Assembly: GCA_020740775.1 (NCBI GenBank)
Contig: JAHEWK010000001.1
Location: 6,262,001 to 6,326,000, forward strand
DNA from: Ilyonectria destructans
Lineage: Eukaryota; Ascomycota; Sordariomycetes; Hypocreales; Nectriaceae
DNA: 64,000 nucleotides
Direction: 5' to 3'
Position numbers and translations under genes: made by a program. Below are positions 12,773 to 24,195 of the stretch, one piece after another. The notes beneath the pieces are model-generated. The model saw only the letters and a program-made list of their open reading frames with translations. It was not told the DNA's origin and ran no database searches. Numbering within the stretch: position 1 is the stretch's first letter; every line of letters begins with the position of its first letter.

Positions 12773-13644
12773 TTTGACGGTGGTGGACAACGAGGTTGGC
12801 TGAGGATGTTGCGATGGAGTCTCGACTGAAGTTTTGGACAATTGATGGAGGGTCGCTAAATTGGGGTTTTCAAACCCTCTGTTGTGTGCGTTGGTCCGTG
12901 CGCCAGACTCGAAGAACTCTTGCCTCAGGCTCAAGGTTGTTCTCCACCGAGATACACCTTAGCTCGCTCGGTAAGGTCAACTTCACCGAATCTCCACTTG
13001 CCCCACCACATGCAGGTCACTCTTAGCACTCATTGAGCAAGACGCCGACTTACATCCTCAAGATGGCTACGATGCCTAAGCAGACCCTTGCTTCAAACAA
13101 AATGAAATAGACATCACTAGTCAGTCCTCAGATTGTGCAGCACATGAACTACCATACAAGAGCCGCAATTGAATCCCTCATTCCCGTCATCATGGCTCTT
13201 GCATGTGCCACGATGAGAACTGACTGGTCGTTGCCACTAATGCAAAATGATCAGCGCCATTACAGACATGAATATGTCGAGTAATAGCTCTTTATTTCAC
13301 AGAATCGACTCCAATATACCATGGCGGTCGACTCCCAAACCGTCATCATCCAGACATCAACCAGAAACTTGACACCTTCTCCTGTGATGTCCGTTGGTCA
13401 CTCATACTGGCATGAACGCTCCTTCCTCCAGGCAGAATAAAGGCGCCTTCCCATGCTAAAGATTCTTGCCAAATACCTAGCCTACCTCTTGCTGTTGTTC
13501 TGTCGTTCTCTTCTCTTCCACCTCCTCTCCCCCACCATTGGAGCTCGTCTCGTCTTGACTCTGCTCCCATCCGGAATCGGAGGGACTTCATCCACTCATT
13601 TCTGCTCGTCCAGCCATTCGTTTCCTCTTCGCGATCGTCACAAA
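12773..13644. promoter_or_regulatory. Divergent promoter region, rps7 and WSC gene
   Basis: About 870 nt separate the two divergent starts, so both promoters must lie here. The 13480-13640 part is pyrimidine-rich and leads into the WSC gene start. An open frame continues upstream of that start but lacks conserved residues. No specific factor site was identified. Confidence 0.5.
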
Positions 13645-14680
13645 ATGTTCATCGTCCTCCTTATCGCCGTCCTAGGCATTGCAGGAACCTTGTCCCAGGA
13701 TTCTTATGGCAGCGACTCGTTCTCCTACTGGGGTTGTGCCTCTGTTGACCCAAGAGGCTTCGGGGAGCCGATTGTATTTCCTGCTGGCCAACTCACTCCA
13801 GAAGCGTGCCAAACCGCCTGCGAAGGCCAGATGTTCGCTGCTGTATCCCCGGAGTTAGTGGTCCCTTCAGCACTTCTTGATGTCAGACTAACTCGTCCAC
13901 AGCACTTGTCGATGTGGGGACAATCCTAACGCAATTATTTCGGTCGACGAAGGCTCTTGTGACTATCCTTGCACGAAGGAACCAAACTCTCCCATGTGCG
14001 GAGGCATCTGCCCAGATGAAACTCCAAGCATTTCCAATGTGTTTGTCATCAGTCCCGGTCTGATGTCGAATCAGGACCAAATTCCAGAGGGTGATGACCC
14101 GGGAGGTCCGTCAACAGCAAACGATCTCCAGCCTCCGACAATCGTTCAAACGACCGCGACAGCTTCTCAGGGTCCTTCAATTGAGCCTTCTCAAGGGCCC
14201 CCAGTTGCACCTATTCCTCAGGATCCCACCCCTACACTTCCTACTCCTCCAGGAAACACTTTACAGGTCCCCCCTGAAATCTCAGCACCGGACTCATTGA
14301 GTGCTCCAGAGCCCTCCTCTCAACTTTCTACAGGCCTACCGGTTGGGGACCAGTCACCAATACTTTCTACGCAAACCCTTTCCGTGGCCTCAACCGCCCT
14401 CACTTCATTGCTCGGTGACCGACCGTCTTTAACCTTAGAGATGCCAAACAGCCCGTCTGTTTTTCAAACTCCCTCGAGCGCCATTCCCACCTTCTCTGAG
14501 GGTACCAACTTGACGGATCCGCCTGGTAGCACTTTGTGGCCAGAGCCTTCTACAACACCAGAGACAGATGATGATCCACCGGTTCCCTCTCAGATTACAG
14601 TGTCCGGTTCTAGTCGTTTCGATCTTCCAGTTCTGGTAGACTTGAGAGGGATTATTTTTATCGCGGCAATGATAATCTAG
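13645..14680 (+). CDS. WSC-domain secreted or cell-surface protein
   Basis: Two exons, 13645-13853 and 13903-14680, separated by a 49-nt intron (GTTAGT donor, CTAAC branch), encode 328 residues. The order is: signal peptide (residues 1-17), one WSC domain (about 25-105), a long Pro/Ser/Thr/Gln-rich stalk, and a hydrophobic C-terminal tail with no basic residues after it. The WSC domain shows YWGC, a C-x3-C-x-G-x2-FAAV stretch, TCRCG and later cysteines. The intron lies inside the domain, and removing it restores the CRCG motif. WSC domains bind carbohydrate and occur in cell-wall stress sensors and wall enzymes. The absence of a cytosolic tail suggests GPI attachment rather than a signalling sensor; that is inference. 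Confidence 0.87.
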
Positions 14681-15287
14681 ATTGCGTGTACAATATTAAA
14701 AAAGGGACCCAAAGACATTGGCGGTGTCAAGGCATTAGTGATAGAAAGGACAAACGATGGTGTCTTCGGTGGTGATTTGGACGAATTTGGGCGTTAATGG
14801 GCGGTAGGTGTACAATATGACAGAATTAGCTGAAGAAAGGAACTTAATCCATTCCACAAAACGAACTCAATATTAGTGATCTCTTTCCATTTACAATTGA
14901 GTAGCTGTTGAGTTAGTTTTGTCAACCAAGTTGGGATGCATGATTGTGAGTCCCCGAGAGCGATATAACAGTAGCGTGATTCAGAGCCAGAGTTCAAACC
15001 CAAAACTTAAAGACGCCAGTGATTTTCTTAACCCCCTTTGGTGTGTTAAATAGCATTAATGCCGCTTGAGATGTTGACTATATTGGCTGTAGGGTAGGCT
15101 CACGTCATGGGCCAAGGGAGGGCCCACATTGAGCTATGAAGCGTCTCGGGAAAGTGGCGGGGTAGGTCTTATACTAAACATCAACATCGCCATTACCGTC
15201 AGCCCACCTCCGCCGTCTTCTTGTCGACGGTTGGAGACTCGGGTCATCTATCTGACGTCCTAGTCGTGACTGAGACACGCAGACACG
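14681..15287. other. Intergenic
   Basis: Region between two co-directional genes, AT-rich in its first half. I see no gene. Confidence 0.6.
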
Positions 15288-16394
15288 ATGCAATCCGGAA
15301 TTTCCGGTATGACACTCGCTCGGGGTTCTCGGGGGTGCGGTAGCTAATCAACAGCAGCTTCTGAGGAGCTCCAAGCTCAGTTCAACTCGTTGCTGGCCAC
15401 GAGTGACACCTTTGGACTCCTCGCAACGATCGAGCGGGAATCCCTTGTACCTATTGCCACGATCCCCTCCTCGTCCTCGTCCTTCAGCGAAAACCTTGCG
15501 AGCCTCCAGCCTCACATCAAGTCAAATGTCGCTCTTTACATCATCCTCCGCCGCTTCGACTCGACCCCTCGCTTCCTGGCCGTCACCTACGTTCCCGATG
15601 AGGCGCCTGTTCGCCAGAAAATGCTGTTCGCATCCACCCGTCTCACTCTTGTCAGAGAGCTCGGCACCGAACACTTCCGCGAGACCATCCTCCTGACAAT
15701 GCCCGCCGAGCTGACCGCCAAGGGTTTCGAGAAGCACGATGCACACAACAAGCTTGATGCGCCCCTCACTGAAGAGGAGCAGGCCCTTGGTGAGGTGAAG
15801 AGGGCTGAGCAAGAGGCTGGCTCGGGTACGGGAACGAGGGAGATCCACCTAAGCAAGAGCCTGTCGATGCCGGTGGCAGAGCAGGCGATTGCTGCGATGA
15901 AGGAGGTCGGACAGGATGGGGGACGCGTGGTAACGATGCTGGTGGGTCATTTGCATAAATCCTCTCAGTTATGAATTAACAACTAACCGTGGGATTAGAG
16001 AATCAACCCGGAGACGGAGGCGGTAGAACTGGTTCCTGAGTCGCCGACACCGGGCACCATCGGAGAGCTGTCGCAAGTCATCTCGACGACTGAGCCCCGC
16101 TTCACCTTGTACCGCTTCACTCACACCCACAACGGCGCCGAGCAAAGCCCGATTCTGTTCTTCTACACCTGCCCAATCACCCCTGGCACCAAGGCGATCA
16201 AGTACAGGATGATGTACCCGCTTATGAAGCGCGCGGTCTTGGATGTGGCCGACAAGGAAGCCGGACTGAAGATTGAGAAGCGATTCGAGGTGGAGGACCC
16301 GAGCGAGATCACAGAGCAGACGGTCCTGGAGGACCTGCATCCCAAGGTGACAGCCAGGCAGGGCTTCAGCCGACCGAAGCGACCCGGCCGGTAA
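15288..16394 (+). CDS. twf1: Twinfilin, actin-monomer-binding protein
   Basis: Three exons, 15288-15306, 15358-15941 and 15999-16394, encode 332 residues, the usual twinfilin length. The first exon is only 19 nt and encodes MQSGIS plus one base. Two ADF-homology domains follow, at about 5-140 and 170-315. The first contains the YIILRRFDS and FRETILLTM blocks. The second contains FTLYRFTHTHNG, SPILFFYTCP, KYRMMYPLMKRAV and KIEKRFEVEDP. The tail ends in a basic RPKRPGR stretch, like the capping-protein/lipid-binding tail of the family. Twinfilin sequesters ADP-actin, caps barbed ends and speeds depolymerisation in the cortex. The exon 2 acceptor is a CAGCAG tandem site, so an extra Ala after Ser6 is possible. 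Confidence 0.93.
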
Positions 16395-16881
16395 ACGGAG
16401 ACGCGGCCAAGTAACAGAGATGGATCCTAAACTCAGACTCACCTAAATAGGTTACACCCATACACAATTATACACGAAAGCCAAGGAAGTCTTCCCACAG
16501 ACACCGCCTGCAGTTTGAGATGAATAGAATTGGGCCTCGAGGTCCGATGAAAGAAAATTCAATTGTCCTAGCTGCAAAACGCTGGTATTTTATCCAAGAT
16601 GCATGCACAAAAGAGAACCTAGCCGCCCTCAAACCTATGTATGGTATCCCTTTCTAACACCGTCTCGACACACTTGTCATGAGACGTCGTCCATCGCTTT
16701 CGCTCCTCCCTTATAGACTACCCCGCGAAGAACTCGTACACGTTCATATCTACAGGGTCGATTCCGCCGCTCCCACCGTTTTTGTAACTGAACTCTCGAA
16801 TTAGAAACCCAGACGATAAGAGACGCAATCTTCTCTTTGAAGCTTCCGTGGCTCAACACACCAGAGCACAGGTCGCCGTCT
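16395..16881. other. Convergent 3' flanks
   Basis: 3' regions of the twinfilin gene and of the minus-strand carrier gene. Nothing coding was seen. Confidence 0.6.
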
Positions 16882-18098
16882 CTACTCCTCGTACTTGCCT
16901 CCTGGCACAGCAACCTTGCTCTTTTCTAGCTTGTCCTTCAGGAACTCGTAAACGGTGAAGGTGACGGCCTGGCCGGGGGCGACACGCATGATACGAGGGG
17001 TGATGCCCTTGTAGAAGGCGTGGAATCCTTCTTGCCTGGAGGGAGAAACGTCAGCATGGGGATATAAGGGGGAAGGGAAGGGAAAAGACTGACTTGAACA
17101 TGTCGGCGGCAATTCGGGTGATGCGAGTCCAGGCGCTGGTACCAGGCTCGGCGGGGGTCTTCTGGAGGCGGGTCTTGATGGTGTCGATGGGGGCGTTGCT
17201 CAGGGGGCCCATGGCACCGCTAACAAGACCGATTAAGGTGGTCTGCCAGCTGGGCAGGTTGGTGCTCTCGTACTGCGGTTGCCACACCTTGAGCCACTCC
17301 TTGAAGTAGCTGTAGGCGGTGAAGTTGACGGCCTGGTTGGAACCCTGGCGCAGGGCAGTCAGGCTGACTCCGCGGTACAGGGCGCCGAAGCCCTCCTCCT
17401 TCACGACGGTGTACAGGGCGTGGGCGGCGTTGCGGTACTTGGGGATGTCGAGGGGGTCGGCCATGGAGTGGTGCTGTGCCTGGAGGCGGATCTTGATGAC
17501 CTCCATGGGGGTAACAACGGCAACGGCCTCGGTGACACCAGCGGCGAGACCGGCGAAGAAGGTGGCCTTTCCGGAGACGGCTCCGGTCTCCTTGTTGGCG
17601 AGCAGCTGTTTGTACCACTCGAATGAGGTGAATCGGATGGCCATCTTGGGGACAATACCGGTCAAGACGGCACCCAGACCCTTGTACAGACCCAGGGCAG
17701 TCTCCTTGCGGACGATCTCGGTACCAGTCTTGATGAAGCCGCGCTTGGGAGCGCCGGGCTGTCGCGCACGCCTGGACAGCTGCATGCGGACCTTAATTGT
17801 GTCTTTTTGAGGAGAACCAAGTTAGTTGAGAGGTTTGGGGGTGTGCGCACGCATGGGCGCATGAGTGAGGGCGACGTACCTAAAGGATGGCAGGCGAGAG
17901 CCTCCATCATACCAGCACCACCTCCGGCTGTAAACAGGCATCGTCAGCTCGCGGCGCATAGAAAATACCAAGGCCAACGGAGTCGCCATGTGCCACATGA
18001 CGGTTCAGGAGGGCCATTGGGGCGAATTGACGTGACCTACCCATGAGGTTGGTGGCCACAGAGGGCGGTTGCTTCTTCCCGTCGCCGTTGCGAGCCAT
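16882..18098 (-). CDS. acuL: Mitochondrial succinate/fumarate carrier (Sfc1/AcuL type)
   Basis: Four exons on the minus strand, 18098-18041, 17927-17880, 17802-17094 and 17035-16882, encode 322 residues. Three mitochondrial-carrier repeats each open with the P-x-D/E-x2-K/R signature: PLDTIKVRMQ, PMEVIKIRLQ and PIDTIKTRLQ. Diagnostic blocks shared with yeast Sfc1 include PKMAIRF, YKGLGAV, LYRGVSLTA-x-RQ, SNAPIDTIKTRLQK and YKGITPR-x-MRVAPGQAVTFTVYE. The carrier exchanges cytosolic succinate for mitochondrial fumarate across the inner membrane. It links the glyoxylate cycle to gluconeogenesis on acetate or ethanol; in Aspergillus the gene is acuL. The short 58-nt and 48-nt first exons are confirmed by phase and by joining the conserved NLMAGG and CHPLDTIK segments. 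Confidence 0.94.
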
Positions 18099-21000
18099 GA
18101 CGTCGACCCAATTCCAGAAACTTTTGGTGTGCGATTTTCTCTTCTTAGCCCGGCAGATGTCTAACCGGAGATTTTATTCCTTTCGTTTTTCCTTTGTTCG
18201 GAGCAGGAAACAACACCAAGAGACGTGATTTAAAGGCGAATTGGCTTGCTGTTCAGCGGTCGTGGGGTTTACACGGTAGGCCGAGGTTCGGAGGGGTTCG
18301 GAGATCGGGTGGGTGTTGTGGTAGGCGACAAGCGACCAACAACCGGATACAGGCTACGAAGGGGGGAAAGCAGATTCACACTTGGAGGGGAGAGGGGACC
18401 GAAGGACGGAGGAAAAGGAAGAATAATAGAGGGAGAGGGGAGAGGGGAGATGAACGAGGGCGAGGAAGCAGGAGGATTTATGATTTCTGAGCGATGGGGG
18501 AGAGAGGGAGCGGAAACCGAGACGAGGGATTCCGCCAAAGGCCGAGTCGCCGGACCGTAGCCGTCGACATATGAAATCCCACAAACGCGCCTTCTGGGCT
18601 CCCGTGAGTGACCCTCTGACTCTTTTCTCAGCTGGTTCGCTCGCTGGCTGGGCTGATGGGCTTGCTCGGTATCTTCTGGCCTGGGCCTGGGGGCGTGTAC
18701 TCCACAGCCCGTCCCCTCCACCACCCGCCCAAAGCACAAGCATGCGCGCCGTCCGGGAGTCAGAGTCCTGACGGCTAACCTGCGCAAGTACGTACCCGCC
18801 GCCCAGTCACAAGGGGAGGACGGGTTTTTGGGAGCCTTTTGGGTTCGGGGGGCGTGTGGGGGAGGGCGACGAGGCGTGGCATCCGAGGAAAGCCTCCCGC
18901 GAACCGAACTTTCGGAGATGCAAAGCTCTGGAATCTGGATCCAGGGACCTCGGGGGGGACGAAAAGAGAGCTTGGGGCGGGCAGCGCACAGCACATGCAG
19001 GCACATGCCATGTACAGCGTGCGAGTGCGTACCCGGCCCCTCCTTCGGCCGTCGCCCGTCATCCATTGCTGGCCCTATCTGGACGGCCTAGAGGCATCAT
19101 GAGGCGCTTCTCATCGAGTCTTTGTCTAGCTATTTGCTGGCTTGTTCACACTCCCTCCCGCACGCCCCCCTCCCCCCCTCTCTGGCAGCCATATTGCATG
19201 TGCCTGTACCCCCCTCACGCCGAGGACTGGTTTTAGCAGCTGGCTCGCTGTGTATGACTCCCCAAGGCTGGAAAGCTTGCTCCTTGCGCTTTGCGCCTCT
19301 CAAAACCTGGGGCACTCGGAACTGCGACGGTTTGGGGGTGGGCGTGTCGGAACCCCACTCGAACTGGTGGCTCCGGGCAGGCGGAGGACCGGGGCACGAG
19401 ATGGGGCGGGCGTCGTTGCATCATCCATGCGGCCGAGGAGCAAGTCGACGCTCTCTCTTGTATCAGTGCTGCTTGCTTCGCTGGGGGATTGCATTCGTGG
19501 CGCACGTCCAACTCCGAACTGTTTCTAGCAAGGGGATGCAGGCCTGCAGGATACGGTGCCACAGCCCACAGCGTCGATGTTGGTGAATTAATGGCCATGT
19601 CAATCCCCAATTTCTCCATTCCCCAATGCCCATCTTCCACCACTTCACACTCTGGAGCGACGGCCCCGAAATCTCCAAGTGACGTAGGAAATAGCTTTTG
19701 CCGACGCACAGCCGAGCTTGTGATTTTGCGGGGTCTGCAATGCCCACTTGACCACTCCCGCCCAGCCAGCGAGCGTCAACTTTTTTCCAAGCTTGCTGAC
19801 CTTTCCCTGGGCGACGGTCCAGGTACCACCCCCACTGTCCAGCGGCAGAACAGCCCCCAGGGTCCCCTAACAGCTGGCTGCCCCACCTGTCTGCCAGCAC
19901 TGTCGGGTAATTAATTGGCGACCAACTGGCTGGCCCCCTTCAGTGAAGATGCCGCCGACTGCAAATGGCCACGGACGGAGACGCGCTGCATCTTTCCAGC
20001 AGAACTCGGAGGCTCCCGGGTTGAGACGACCAGGGATCACATCTACGCCATTAAGTTGATCTCGTCCCTTGCTTGTTCTTCACCACACACCGGTGTGTCT
20101 CTTGTGTGTGTCTCTCTCCCGCCGTCTTATTCATTATTCCGGGAGTGAGGTGAAGAGACCCACCCCGGATGTCCGATCCTAGGCCGGCCATTGCCGAGGT
20201 CTGGATTCTTGGTGCTCTCTCATCTCACTGCCATGCCTCGCTGGAGATTGGTTCAGACCGCGGCCCACTGTCATTGGGGGGAATAATTGCGATTATACTG
20301 AGTTATTCGACCTGAACCGTGCTCGGAGGTGCTTCACCGGGAGAGTAATAAAACAACTCCGGTGTTGATGGCGCGGTGAACTACCGCTGGCCTCTACCGG
20401 GACATGTCGTGCCATCTACCATCCCAATGTACCGGAAATCACAGCGCATCCAGCACAGGCCTCCTGGCGGACACCTTCCTGGATCGTTCCGAGCACAGAT
20501 CTAGAGATCTTGCGGTTTGCCGTTGCCCCTGCCGTGGCGTTATGTACGTAGTTCGTCTCAGTGTACTTCTAGATGCACATCCAGTACGCTGAGCCGAGCC
20601 ATCAGATTAGATCCTCACCAGATAAACGCTGCTTTCTCGCCATCCAGCTCATCCATAAAGCACATCCAGCGGCCCACCTCTCTCCCGTCCTCCGTCCCGT
20701 TCCATTTATCCATGCCGACCACCCATCCTTCCATCCATCCACCCAAACCCCCCGGTCCGTCCCCGTCCGTGTCCTACCAGTAGCGAATGCTCGTCCCGGT
20801 GCTCGGAGATTCGGAGACCCGGGCGGAGACCGCTGCCGCCGACCGAACCTCTGCAAACCGACCGTCTCCGAATAACCCCACGCTACCAACGTTCCCACAA
20901 CCCGCGCGCAGGACGCCTAGAACGCCCGCCACAATGCAAGCCCGGCTCGGCCACAAACCTGGCTCGCCGGGATGCCTGGCCGCACCTCACCTCACATTCC

Positions 21001-21850
21001 GCGGAGCCGCAACCGGAGCTCGTCGAAAGCTATTGGGACGCTTCGCAGCTCTCTATCGATAGCCTAGACAAGCTGTGGGTGCGGCTACGGACGTAGGAAC
21101 CCGTCCACCAGGGCAATACCCGGGAAATGCATCCTCGTCACGCCATCTGCCAGATCTGGACTCCTCAAGACCTCGACCGCGGCATGTTTCCTTGCAATTC
21201 CGAGGATAAAGTCCCCAGTCGATCGCCCCCACCAGTTTTCTCTCGGGTCGTCATCTTCTTTCACATTTCGTATTCACCTTTCGTTTTCACATCTGGAGAT
21301 GGACTCTTCTTGTCATAATTCTCCATTGGCATTGGCCGACTGCTTCTATGCTGACGTGGATGGCTGATAGCTAGGGTACAATTCCCCCGTGTACTATCTT
21401 CCTTGCCTCCAGTAATTCCAAAAAAAAAAGAGAGAAAAAAAAGGCATTGAAATCATCCGCCCCCCAAACTCCCCCAATCCTCGTTCCTTGATCTCCCGAG
21501 TTTTGGTCCCCTTGCCTCGGCACCCATTCCCCCAGGTCCTTTCATATCCTCAATCATATCTTAATCTTCCCGAGCTTTCACCTCCCAATAAATCATTGCT
21601 CGTCCCAATCCCATGCATGCCATCGATAGAGCGTAATTCCGTCAATCCGCTTTTGAAACAACTCCAATGCTCCGTAATATCAAAATAAGAGCAACGTGTA
21701 AAAAGAAAACAAGAACCAATGACGCTACAGATGCTTGGTGAGAGTGTCAACGCGCTTGGTATCTTGGATATCGTAAAATGCTTCGGCATCATAAAACAGC
21801 GTGAGTTTTTGAAGTTAGAGCAGAGCCTCACACTAGACTCAAGGCCCTCG
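18099..21850. other. Long gene-free interval with polypurine and pyrimidine tracts
   Basis: About 3.7 kb upstream of the carrier gene. A nearly pure purine run lies at about 18395-18480, which on the minus strand is the pyrimidine tract of the carrier promoter. A CCATCC-rich pyrimidine run lies at about 20640-20780, and an A-rich tract at 21421-21444. Long open frames (for example 19291-19914) look like GC-driven noise without domains. A gene running rightwards from the 20.6-21 kb pyrimidine tract cannot be excluded, but I cannot support one. Confidence 0.5.
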
Positions 21851-24195
21851 CTACGAGGGTGTTCCTCGTTCTTCCACTCGCTCGCCTTCAAAACTGTACA
21901 GTCGCACCTCGCCGTCTTCGCTGCCACTCGCCATGCGGCTATCGCTCAGACCGACGCAGGTGACGGGGCCAGCATGGCCAGTGAAGCTGCGCTCGCACTT
22001 GCCGGATCTCGGCTCCCAGATCTTGGTCATCGAGTCGTTGGCGCCGGTCACGACTCGCAGAGTGTCGCCAACCAGGCCCCAGATACCCTCGACGTGTCCG
22101 AACATGCTACGGATGCACTTGCCAGTGGCCGTGTCCCAGAGACGGACCGTGTTGTCCAGTCCGCCGGTGAGCATGTATCGTGGGGGCAGTGGTCGGGAGG
22201 GGTCTGATGCGAAGCCCGACCCATACGCGGCTCGGTCATCGATGGGCTGCTCCGGCGCCACTGGGGTTGTGCTGCGGCTGCTTGATACTGACACCGCGTC
22301 GGTATTGTCGGTATGAGGTGGCACCTCATCCGGTTCAAAGTCTGCCGGCATCAGGAGAACCTGCTGCACCTGTCCCACATGGCCCAGGAACGTCTTGATG
22401 CATTGCTTCGAGTCCAGATCCCAGAGCTTGACAGACAGGTCGTCGGATGCCGAGAAGACCACCCGCGATGGCGAGTCGATGCGCACATGGTTGACCCAGT
22501 CAGTGTGACCCCGTAGGCAGAATGTCTGTTTCGTGTCGAAGCTGAAGATCTTGACTGTCTTGTCAATTGATCCAGATGCCAACGTGCAACCGTCAAAATG
22601 GACGGAAAGCACGCCTTCGGTATGGCACTGAAGTGTGCTCAAGCACTCCCCAGTCTGCCAATTCCAGATCTTGATGGTCTTGTCGAAGCTGCCACTGATC
22701 AACTTGGAGTCGTCGAATTGAAGACATCGCACAGCTGACGTGTGACCACGCAGCGTGCGCATGACCTCGCCCGTCTCGATGTTCCAGATTCTGATAGTCG
22801 TGTCGTAAGAGCCGGTAGCCATGATGTTGTCGTCGAACTGCAGACAAGTGACGCCATTCTCATGACCCTTGAATGTCTTGATGGAGCACCGACCCGTCTT
22901 CCAGTTGTACCCCACCTTGAATCTATCCCTGTATACATCCTTCCACGGTCGGAATTTGCGCTCCTGGTCCAGCTGCTGCCGCGAACTGGCAGATCCATTG
23001 ACGCGTGGTCGCTTTGCAGGTCGGTCTTCGTCGGTATCGTCGTGGGAGTGTCGCTTCTGCACCGCCAAACCTGACTCGGACTCGGGGGTTTCGTCGATCT
23101 CGACCACGGCGGCGGTGGGAGGCTGGTGTCGGTGACCTTGTTGATGGCCTTGTTGATGGCGGTTCCAGGCCATCAACTTCTTTCGCTCCAGGAGGGGGAG
23201 TCCCCAGCCACACTTGGTGCACTTGCGGTCGATATGTTGTTCGCACATGCGATGCCACACAACATCGTCGTCAGCGAGGCTTCGCCATCGTCGGCTGACT
23301 TGAGCAGCCTTGCAGAGCGATACGGTGTCGAGAGAGCAAAGGATCTTGTATGAGAGTTCGTTGGGGAGGGCGGCGAGGAAGTCGATCTTGAGCTGCTCAT
23401 GCACCTCGCGCGACACAGTCGAGAGCTGTGGGAAGCAGCATTGAGTGATGATTCCCTGCAACATCAACTCGCGATGCTTGGAGGGGGCAGCAGAGAAGAT
23501 CGACCACACGTGGGTGATAGCTTCTTGATCGGCTGTCGACAGGCTGTTGAGTTCCTAGAAGGGGTTCATGTTAATAAGAAGACAGGACAAAGGGATGACA
23601 AGAGCAGCGACGATTGGGCGGAGACATTGACAAGGGCAACACTTACACTCTGAATGAATCCCATCTTGCTCTCGTCGGCGGCGCGGCGGCACTTGGAATC
23701 GGGGCGATGGCGGTAGCAAAACTTGCTGTTCGGGTCTCTCTTCCGGACGGTCGGGGCAGAGTTCGGGTTGACGCCGACAAGCTGCCTGCTTTTGCCGATG
23801 GGGGCGTAAAGGCCGGGGATGTGTTCCTTGAGAAAGGGGCTGACAGTCTTGCCAACGAGTGCAGAGGACATCTTGACGAGTCGGGGGTTGATCTCTTCGT
23901 CGGAGCGGGTTCTATCGCAGTTGTCCTTGGAGGGTTGGTGTTGGGGATGGTGCTCGTGGCTGGCGTCGGACAGCCTCACAGACGGTGAAGAGGCGCCCGG
24001 ACCGGTGCCAACAGCAGAAGGAATAGGCGTAGAAAAGGATGATGTGGTTGAATTCGGATTCAGGGACGAAGCGGGGGCATGGCGGTGTATAGAAGCAGAG
24101 GTCGAGGTGATCGATTCGTTCGAGACGGCGGAGGAGGCGGGAGCGGAGGAGTCGGAGGAGGGCCGATGGCCGTTGACGAGCATCTGGCGGTCCAT
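21851..24195 (-). CDS. sconB: F-box/WD40 protein SconB/Met30, SCF substrate receptor of sulfur control
   Basis: Two exons on the minus strand, 24195-23647 and 23554-21851, with a 92-nt GTAAGT...TAG intron, encode 750 residues. A Ser/Thr-rich N-terminus leads to the conserved [20 protein letters not shown] block and a basic [13 protein letters not shown] segment. An F-box follows at about 238-285 ([15 protein letters not shown]), then a C-x2-C pair. Seven WD40 repeats begin near residue 400, with repeating GHxxxV and SGSxDxTxxIW elements; the fifth carries an insert of about 60 residues. Fungal SconB, scon-2 and Met30 are receptors of SCF ubiquitin ligase. When sulfur is plentiful they shut off the bZIP activator (MetR/CYS3/Met4), and in yeast the complex is essential for the cell cycle. 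An upstream in-frame ATG at 24390 is possible but less likely. Confidence 0.93.

Noticed and set aside
14990..15010. T-arm-like GAGTTCAAACCC word
   Set aside because: No matching acceptor, D or anticodon stems around it, so it is not a tRNA gene.
19233..19914. Overlapping open frames of 158 and 207 codons on opposite strands
   Set aside because: They overlap each other, have no recognisable domain, and resemble other frames in long GC-rich gaps.
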